DNA of 6,261 nt from DATHSN01 sp035464115 (GTDB lineage Bacteria > Actinomycetota > Acidimicrobiia > Acidimicrobiales > SKKL01), in the NCBI GenBank assembly GCA_035464115.1, contig DATHSN010000002.1, positions 1 through 6,261 on the forward strand, read 5' to 3'. How positions within the stretch are numbered: position 1 is the stretch's first letter; the number at the start of each line of letters is the position of its first letter. Of the stretch, positions 1 through 3,721 are shown one piece after another. The notes below the pieces were generated by a model, which saw only the letters and a program-made list of their open reading frames with translations, was not told the origin of the DNA and searched no databases. The position numbers and the translations under genes were made by a program.

Positions 1-48
1 GACGCCCTGATCGACGGGGCCGGTCACCGGGTGGCGGGCGCGCCCTGA
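1..48 (+). CDS. 3' end of an unidentified rightward gene (partial)
   Basis: Frame 1 is open from the window edge and reads DALIDGAGHRVAGAP before a TGA at 46-48. The stop lies just before a strong inverted repeat and the following gene is convergent, which is what the end of a real gene would look like. Fifteen codons are too few to identify a product, and frame 3 is also open here, so the assignment is an inference from position. Confidence 0.35.
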   Translation, partial: DALIDGAGHRVAGAP

Positions 49-55
49 TCGGACC

Positions 56-91
56 ACCCGGCCGGGGCGCGGCCTCACGTCCCGGCCGGGT
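56..91. terminator. Inverted repeat between convergent genes, likely bidirectional terminator
   Basis: ACCCGGCCGGG (56-66) and CCCGGCCGGGT (81-91) are a perfect 11-bp inverted repeat with a 14-nt loop. It sits between the putative TGA at 46-48 and the stop of the leftward GNAT gene at 98-96, so it is placed to end both transcripts. No U-tract follows on either strand; this is common for hairpins at gene ends in high-GC actinobacteria, but it leaves termination unproven. Confidence 0.55.
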
Positions 92-95
92 CGAG

Positions 96-743
96 CTACG
101 CCGGCAGGCCGAACAGCTCGAGGCAGGGCTCGAGCCCGTCGACGGCGACGTCGTCGCGCCGACCCGCGGCCCACCGCTCCCGCGTCAACCGCAGCAGCAC
201 CATCTCGTCGGCCCGGTCGCGGCGGACCTCGACCCGCCGGCCGTTCTCCTCGTAGCCGAGCCGGGCCGACACGGCGTGGGAGCGGGCGTTGTCGTGCCAC
301 GCCCCGCTGTGGGCCTCGACCGCGCCGAGGCCGTCGAACGCCAGGTGCAGGACGGCCGCCCGCATCTCGGTGCCGAGGCCGCGGCCCTGGTGGGCCAGGC
401 CGAGCCACGACCCCGTCGAGACGGCGCGGGTGAGCGCGAACCGGCTGGCGCCGACGTCCTGCACGCCGACGATCCGCCCGTCGACGAACACCCCGAGCGC
501 GAGGTTCCACCGCTCGGGCGTCCACTCGGCGCGGTTGCGCCAGCCCCACTGCAGCACGCCGCGCTGCAGCGCCGGCGGCTCGGCGTCGGTCCACGGGACC
601 TGGAACGGCATCGACGCCGGGTCGTGGACTCCGGCCGCAGCCAGGTCGGCGAGGTCGCACAGCTCGTCGTCGGTCGGCAGCCGCAGCTCGAGCCGCGGCG
701 TCCGCACCTCCAGGTCGAACAGGGGCCAGTGGCGGTGGGCCAT
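96..743 (-). CDS. GNAT-family N-acetyltransferase, RimJ/RimL-like (215 aa)
   Basis: Likely transfers an acetyl group from acetyl-CoA to an amine on a protein terminus or small molecule; the substrate cannot be read from the sequence. The start region VRTPRLELR (residues 13-21) is the usual opening beta strand of RimJ/RimL-type enzymes. Acetyl-CoA motif A is visible as GLAHQGRGLGTEMR (115-128), where QGRGLG is the pyrophosphate-binding loop. Motif B follows as HDNARSHAVSARLGYEENGRR broken by family positions N152, S155 and RLGY (161-164). Length is normal for the family plus an acidic tail of about 25 residues. ATG 743 is taken because the fold begins about ten residues later; no good ribosome binding site precedes it. 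It is convergent with the gene ending near 48. Its upstream DNA is interrupted 93 bp away by the insertion sequence, so a promoter farther out would have been separated from it. Family assignment is firm, specific function is not. Confidence 0.88.
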   Translation of the reverse strand: MAHRHWPLFDLEVRTPRLELRLPTDDELCDLADLAAAGVHDPASMPFQVPWTDAEPPALQRGVLQWGWRNRAEWTPERWNLALGVFVDGRIVGVQDVGASRFALTRAVSTGSWLGLAHQGRGLGTEMRAAVLHLAFDGLGAVEAHSGAWHDNARSHAVSARLGYEENGRRVEVRRDRADEMVLLRLTRERWAAGRRDDVAVDGLEPCLELFGLPA

Positions 744-795
744 GCGCGAGTGTCACGGCCCCGAGCCGCGCGTGCCAGCGACTTGCGCCACCCGC

Positions 796-819
796 CGAAC
801 CGGCGAACCGGCGAACCGA
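796..819. repeat. Three tandem 8-bp repeats (CGAACCGG)
   Basis: CGAACCGG at 796-803 and 804-811, then CGAACCGA at 812-819. They lie in the DNA upstream of the GNAT gene, two bases from the 15-bp palindrome used as the IS target. One helical turn is not matched (period 8), so a cooperative operator is not obvious; replication slippage is the simplest origin. Confidence 0.7.
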
Positions 820-821
820 GG

Positions 822-836
822 GTGCGCCCGGCGCAC
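822..836. repeat. Left target-site duplication of the IS481 element (15 bp, palindromic)
   Basis: GTGCGCCCGGCGCAC occurs here and identically at 2202-2216, directly outside the element's ends. The neighbouring bases outside and inside do not extend the match, so the duplication is exactly 15 bp if the element starts with TGT at 837. The sequence is a 7-bp inverted repeat around one central base, so it is a hairpin as well as a duplication. Confidence 0.82.
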
Positions 837-888
837 TGTCTGTTCGCGGGACATGGGTGACAGTTGATGTCGCGCGACATGGGTGACA
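837..888 (+). repeat. Left IS end with two copies of an 18-bp motif
   Basis: The motif CGCGSGACATGGGTGACA occurs at 845-862 (S = G) and 871-888 (S = C), a spacing of 26 bp. The outer copy is part of the terminal inverted repeat. The inner copy ends 24 bp before the first possible transposase start, so a protein bound there could also influence transposase expression. These are most likely transposase binding sites (inference). Confidence 0.75.
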
Positions 889-912
889 CCGGGTTGGCCG
901 TGACGATGGGTC

Positions 913-2148
913 ATGGCCGGGAAGGTGACGTCGATGTCGGTGAAGGTGGCGGCTGCTGCGGTGGCTGAGGGTCAGTTGGTGGTGGGGTCGGGTCGCGGCG
1001 AGTTGAACGTGTCGGGGTTGTGTGCCGCCCATGGGGTGTCGCGCAAGACGTTCTACAAGTGGGTGGACCGATATCGGGCCGAGGGGGTGGCGGGGCTCGA
1101 GGACCGGTCCCGGCGCCCGCTCACGCACCCCACCCAGACGCCCGCCGCGGTCGAGGATCTGGTGGTGCGGGTCCGCAAAGAGCTCGCCGACGGCGGGCTC
1201 GATCACGGGCCGACGACGATCTTGTGGCATCTGGGTCGACGTCAACAGCGCGGCGAGCTCGACGGGGTGAGGTTGCCGTCGGCGGCGACGCTGTGGCGGA
1301 TCTTGGTCCGGCGGGGTCTGGTTACTCCTGAGCCCCGCAAGCGTCCGAAGTCGTCGATCGTGCGGTTCGAAGCCCCCGCCCCCAACGAGTGGTGGCAGAT
1401 CGACGCGATGGACTGGGTCACCGCCTCGGGCCCAGCGAAGGTGTTCAACATCGTCGATGACCACTCGCGGGTCGCGGCACGGTCGCGGGCGGTGGGCGCG
1501 GCGACCAGCGAGCAGGCCTGGACCACGTTCGGTCAAGCAGCCGCGGTGTGGGGACTGCCCGCAGGGGTGCTGTCAGACAACGGCTTGTGCTTTTCGGGCA
1601 AGCTGCGCGGCGTCGAGGTCTTGTTCGAAGCCCGCCTACGCGACGCCGGGATCCGCCCGATGACCGGGCGGCCCTATCACCCCCAGACCACCGGCAAGGT
1701 CGAACGGTTCCAACAGACCGTCAAGAAATGGCTACGCAAACAACCCCTCGCCGCCGACCTCGCCGAGCTACAAGCCCAGCTCGACCGGTTCACCCACATC
1801 TACAACACCCAACGCCCCCACCAAGGCATCAGCGGAGCGATCCCCCTCGACCGCTGGACGGCCACCCCCGTCGGCGGCCCCGCCGCTGGACCACTCGCTC
1901 ATCCCGACTACGGCGCCAAGACCCACCACAGCACCGTGCACCACGGCTGCGTCCAAGCCGACACGTTCAAGATCCACATCGGCGCCGAATACAACGGCCT
2001 CACCGCCACCGTCGTCGTCGACACCCAACGAGCCAACGTCTTCATCGACGACAACCTCATCCGCCACCTAGAACTCGACCACACCCGCAGCTACCAGCCC
2101 TCCGGGCGACCCCGCGGCGGCCCCCGACGCCCCCGCCTACGCTCCTGA
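913..2148 (+). CDS. IS481-family DDE transposase (411 aa)
   Basis: Catalyses excision and integration of the element. The N-terminal helix-turn-helix spans roughly residues 30-56 (NVSGLCAAHGVSRKTFYKW), followed by GLEDRSRRP (61-69), the typical IS481 linker, and a second helical region to about 140. The integrase-core (rve) domain runs about 155-275: D164 in WWQIDAMDW, D222 in SDNG, E264 in KVERFQQ, giving a complete DDE triad, then YNTQRPHQ (297-304), a usual motif after the core. About 95 further residues form a basic tail ending PRRPRLRS. No frameshift or stop is present. The start could be ATG 913 or ATG 934; the latter has GGAAGG 8 nt ahead of it and would give 404 residues, while 913 has no clear site, so 934 is quite possibly the real start. 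Codon third positions are G-rich in the first third and C-rich in the last part of the gene. Confidence 0.93.
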   Translation: MAGKVTSMSVKVAAAAVAEGQLVVGSGRGELNVSGLCAAHGVSRKTFYKWVDRYRAEGVAGLEDRSRRPLTHPTQTPAAVEDLVVRVRKELADGGLDHGPTTILWHLGRRQQRGELDGVRLPSAATLWRILVRRGLVTPEPRKRPKSSIVRFEAPAPNEWWQIDAMDWVTASGPAKVFNIVDDHSRVAARSRAVGAATSEQAWTTFGQAAAVWGLPAGVLSDNGLCFSGKLRGVEVLFEARLRDAGIRPMTGRPYHPQTTGKVERFQQTVKKWLRKQPLAADLAELQAQLDRFTHIYNTQRPHQGISGAIPLDRWTATPVGGPAAGPLAHPDYGAKTHHSTVHHGCVQADTFKIHIGAEYNGLTATVVVDTQRANVFIDDNLIRHLELDHTRSYQPSGRPRGGPRRPRLRS

Positions 2149-2150
2149 AC

Positions 2151-2201
2151 TGTCACCCATGTCCCGCGACACCCCTGTCACCCATGTCGCGCGACACAAC
2201 A
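2151..2201 (-). repeat. Right IS end with two copies of the 18-bp motif
   Basis: On the minus strand the same motif as at the left end appears at 2193-2176 (S = C) and 2168-2151 (S = G), a spacing of 25 bp. The inner copy begins 3 bp after the transposase stop codon (2146-2148). Variants are swapped relative to the left end: the outer right copy matches the inner left copy and vice versa. Confidence 0.75.
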
Positions 2202-2216
2202 GTGCGCCCGGCGCAC
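2202..2216. repeat. Right target-site duplication of the IS481 element
   Basis: Identical 15-bp copy of GTGCGCCCGGCGCAC found at 822-836. The exact match, with no extension on either side, supports a single insertion event with little decay since. Confidence 0.82.
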
Positions 2217-2238
2217 CCTCCATTCGCCAGAACGGAAC

Positions 2239-2297
2239 GGTGCCGCGGCCCGACGCCGCCGGAACGGGAGGGTGCCGCGGCCCGGCGCCGCCGGAAC
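2239..2297. repeat. Two direct repeats of 27 bp with 32-bp period, each a possible hairpin
   Basis: Bases 2239-2265 and 2271-2297 agree at 26 of 27 positions; the difference is A2253 versus G2285. In the second copy GGTGCCG (2271-2277) can pair with CGGCGCC (2283-2289) around a 5-nt loop with one G-U pair; in the first copy the A breaks this stem. The repeats end 4 bp from the stop codon of the leftward small gene, so they could form its 3' end or terminator. There is no U-tract. Confidence 0.6.
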
Positions 2298-2301
2298 CCC
2301 G

Positions 2302-2589
2302 CTACAAGGCCCGGATGCCGAGCTGGTCGGCGCAGATGGCCCGCAGCCGACCGGCGACGTCGGCCTCGTCGAACGCGGCCTGGAGATCGCCGTGGTCGAG
2401 GTGGTTCATCTCGGCCTCGGCCGACAGCCCCAGCAGGTCGGTGACCGCCATGGCCAGCTCGACCATCGTCCTGGCGCTGACCAGGTCGCGCAACATGGCC
2501 TCGCGCAACGGTGTGGCGTCGGGCAGCCCGGTCCCTGCGAACACGGCGACGAGCGTGAGGTCGCGCCGAGCGAGTCGTTCTGGTGACAT
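2302..2589 (-). CDS. Hypothetical small protein (95 aa) downstream of the ATP-binding protein
   Basis: I do not recognise this protein. It starts at ATG 2589, preceded by GGAG (2601-2598) at 8 nt, and ends at TAG 2304-2302. An in-frame GTG at 2652, 14 bp after the upstream gene's stop, would add 21 residues. It is short, acidic in its second half, and rich in Leu, Ala and Met with a likely helical pattern (REAMLRDLVSARTMVELAMA, residues 29-48). No signal peptide, membrane segment, metal motif or STAS-type DSxG motif is visible. It lies 77 bp after the ATP-binding protein gene on the same strand, so co-transcription is likely, and it may act in the same signalling pathway. Reality as a gene rests on the start signal, operon position, and good protein-like composition compared with the arginine-rich shadow frames. 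Confidence 0.62.
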   Translation of the reverse strand: MSPERLARRDLTLVAVFAGTGLPDATPLREAMLRDLVSARTMVELAMAVTDLLGLSAEAEMNHLDHGDLQAAFDEADVAGRLRAICADQLGIRAL

Positions 2590-2666
2590 CTCGAGTTCTC
2601 CGTGACGTGGCGAGCCCTCCGAGATGTCGTTCCCCGCCAGGTCGAAATCCACGCCTGGCCGCCGCC

Positions 2667-3596
2667 TCAGCCGGCCGGGAACGGGCAGGGACGCGGATCG
2701 CGACCGTCGGTCTGGCTGACGATCTCGGTGAGGTACCAGCGCCGGTAGCGGGCCAGCTCCTCGTCGGCCACCAGCTCGGGCGCACCGGTGGCCTCGCACC
2801 AGGCCTCGGCCGCGTCGACCGCGGCCGCGAACTCCGGCGCCGCCCGCCCGGGATCGTCGACGAACCGCAGCGTGACGTCGAGGCGGTCGCCGCCCTCGTG
2901 GACCCGCCGGAGCGCCTCGCCCAGCGCCGTGTTGCGCTCGGCGACGTGCCGGGAGCGGTGCCCATCGAGCTCGTCGGCCAGGGCGCCCGACCCGGGATCG
3001 CCCTTGAGGGCGGCGAGGCGCAGCGCCCCCACGAGGGCGTCGAGGTGGCGCTCGGAGTCGAGCATCAGTCGCACGGGCACCTCGCGCAGCACGATCGTGT
3101 GCACGTCGAGGGTGCGCAGCGCGACCGGTGCGGTCTCGGTGGTGGCCCGGCCGGTGGCGATCGCGCACCACACGGTCTTGCCCACCGGCCGCTGCGCCAG
3201 CCCCCACGTGTCGGCGAGGTGGTCGACGATGAGCAGGCCCCGCCCGCCCGGGTGGTTCGACCGGGGCATGGCCGGGTCGGCGGCGACCCGCGCCCGCAGC
3301 GTGAAGTCGTCGGCGATGGGCCCGGCGTCGGCGACCTCGACCACGACCCCGGGGTCGGCGTCGGTGACGACCAGCACCGCCGGGGGCGCACCGTGCACGA
3401 CCGCGTTGGTGGCGAGCTCGGAGACGCAGAGCAGGACGTCGTCCGTCGCGGCGGTGCAACCCCACCGGCGCAGCGCCGCATCGACGACCCGACGGGCCTC
3501 GCCGGGGGCGGTCGTGTCGACGCCGAGGCGGACCGACACGGAGCGACGCGCGCCCGAGCGGGTGGAACCGCCATCGGTCGTCGCGTCCTCGAGCAC
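2667..3596 (-). CDS. RsbW-like ATP-binding protein (HATPase_c_2) with an extra C-terminal domain (309 aa)
   Basis: Probably an anti-sigma factor or serine kinase of the SpoIIAB/RsbW type. Numbered from GTG 3596, the GHKL ATPase fold spans about residues 18-150: N box ELATNAVVHG (60-69, with E60 and N64 for Mg and ATP), G1 box VEVADAGP (86-93, D90), and G2 box HPGGRGLLIVDHLADTWG (115-132). About residues 160-309 form a second domain, with LREVPVRLMLDSERHLDALV (170-189) and YRRWYLTEIVSQTDG (284-298) near its end. Plain RsbW proteins are about 140-160 residues, so this is twice the usual size. An open frame continues upstream to ATG 3749, but that runs into the divergent phosphatase gene; GTG 3596 has a TAnnnT box six bases ahead of it, as in leaderless actinobacterial genes, and still precedes the whole ATPase fold. 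Divergent from the phosphatase at 3722, with the small gene downstream. ATP-binding fold is firm; anti-sigma activity is inferred. Confidence 0.85.
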   Translation of the reverse strand: MLEDATTDGGSTRSGARRSVSVRLGVDTTAPGEARRVVDAALRRWGCTAATDDVLLCVSELATNAVVHGAPPAVLVVTDADPGVVVEVADAGPIADDFTLRARVAADPAMPRSNHPGGRGLLIVDHLADTWGLAQRPVGKTVWCAIATGRATTETAPVALRTLDVHTIVLREVPVRLMLDSERHLDALVGALRLAALKGDPGSGALADELDGHRSRHVAERNTALGEALRRVHEGGDRLDVTLRFVDDPGRAAPEFAAAVDAAEAWCEATGAPELVADEELARYRRWYLTEIVSQTDGRDPRPCPFPAG

Positions 3597-3602
3597 GAGA
3601 TG

Positions 3603-3608
3603 ACGGTA
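3603..3608 (-). promoter_or_regulatory. -10 box for a leaderless transcript of the ATP-binding protein
   Basis: On the minus strand TACCGT (3608-3603) fits TAnnnT and is followed by six bases, CATCTC, and then GTG 3596. This is the spacing at which transcription starts on the first base of the start codon. No convincing -35 hexamer is seen, as is frequent in actinobacteria. Confidence 0.5.
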
Positions 3609-3665
3609 GTGGTTCGGCCGCCACGGCTCGTGATCGACCGACCGGTGACGGGAGCGGGGCGCGCC

Positions 3666-3671
3666 TACACT
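3666..3671 (+). promoter_or_regulatory. -10 box for the phosphatase gene
   Basis: TACACT matches TAnnnT on the plus strand, with GTGACG (3645-3650) as a weak -35 candidate at a short 15-bp spacing. Transcription from about 3678 would give a leader of roughly 44 nt with the ribosome binding site at 3713. It lies 57 bp from the opposing -10 box, so the two promoters share a very compact region. Confidence 0.4.
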
Positions 3672-3712
3672 CGACGTTTCGGGCACGGATGGCGCGGGCG
3701 CGCGAGGGGCAC

Positions 3713-3718
3713 GAGGTG
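3713..3718 (+). promoter_or_regulatory. Ribosome binding site that selects ATG 3722
   Basis: GAGGTG lies five bases (from its GAGG) ahead of ATG 3722. The upstream in-frame ATG 3689 has no comparable site, so this decides the start of the phosphatase. Confidence 0.65.
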
Positions 3719-3721
3719 ACG

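Larger units (their letters stand above)
837..2201 (+). mobile_element. Complete IS481-family insertion sequence, 1365 bp
   Basis: The element begins TGT at 837 and ends ACA at 2201, the termini known for the IS481 family. The outermost 27 bp of the two ends match at 22 positions as inverted repeats, and a 15-bp direct repeat brackets them. One uninterrupted transposase gene with a complete DDE triad fills the interior, so the copy looks recently inserted and potentially active. It sits between a leftward gene of unknown function and the GNAT gene, pointing against both. Its length is slightly above the usual 1.0-1.3 kb for the family, explained by the transposase C-terminal tail and double end motifs. 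Confidence 0.88.

Noticed and set aside
276..860. Plus-strand open frames opposite the GNAT gene
   Set aside because: Third-position GC bias leaves the opposite strand open; the translations are Arg/Pro/Ala-rich with no motif, while the minus frame shows clear acetyltransferase motifs.
837..2216. A CRISPR-like or small-RNA repeat array from the four 18-bp motifs
   Set aside because: The copies are two per end in inverted orientation at the termini of a transposase-bearing element, which explains them fully.
2302..2589. The small protein as the missing STAS anti-anti-sigma factor
   Set aside because: Length is near that of STAS proteins, but the conserved serine motif (DSxG type) and strand-helix pattern are not visible, so the call is not supported.
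3689..3721. Phosphatase start at ATG 3689
   Set aside because: No ribosome binding site precedes it, whereas ATG 3722 has GAGGTG at proper spacing. The 11 extra residues are not part of the PAS domain.
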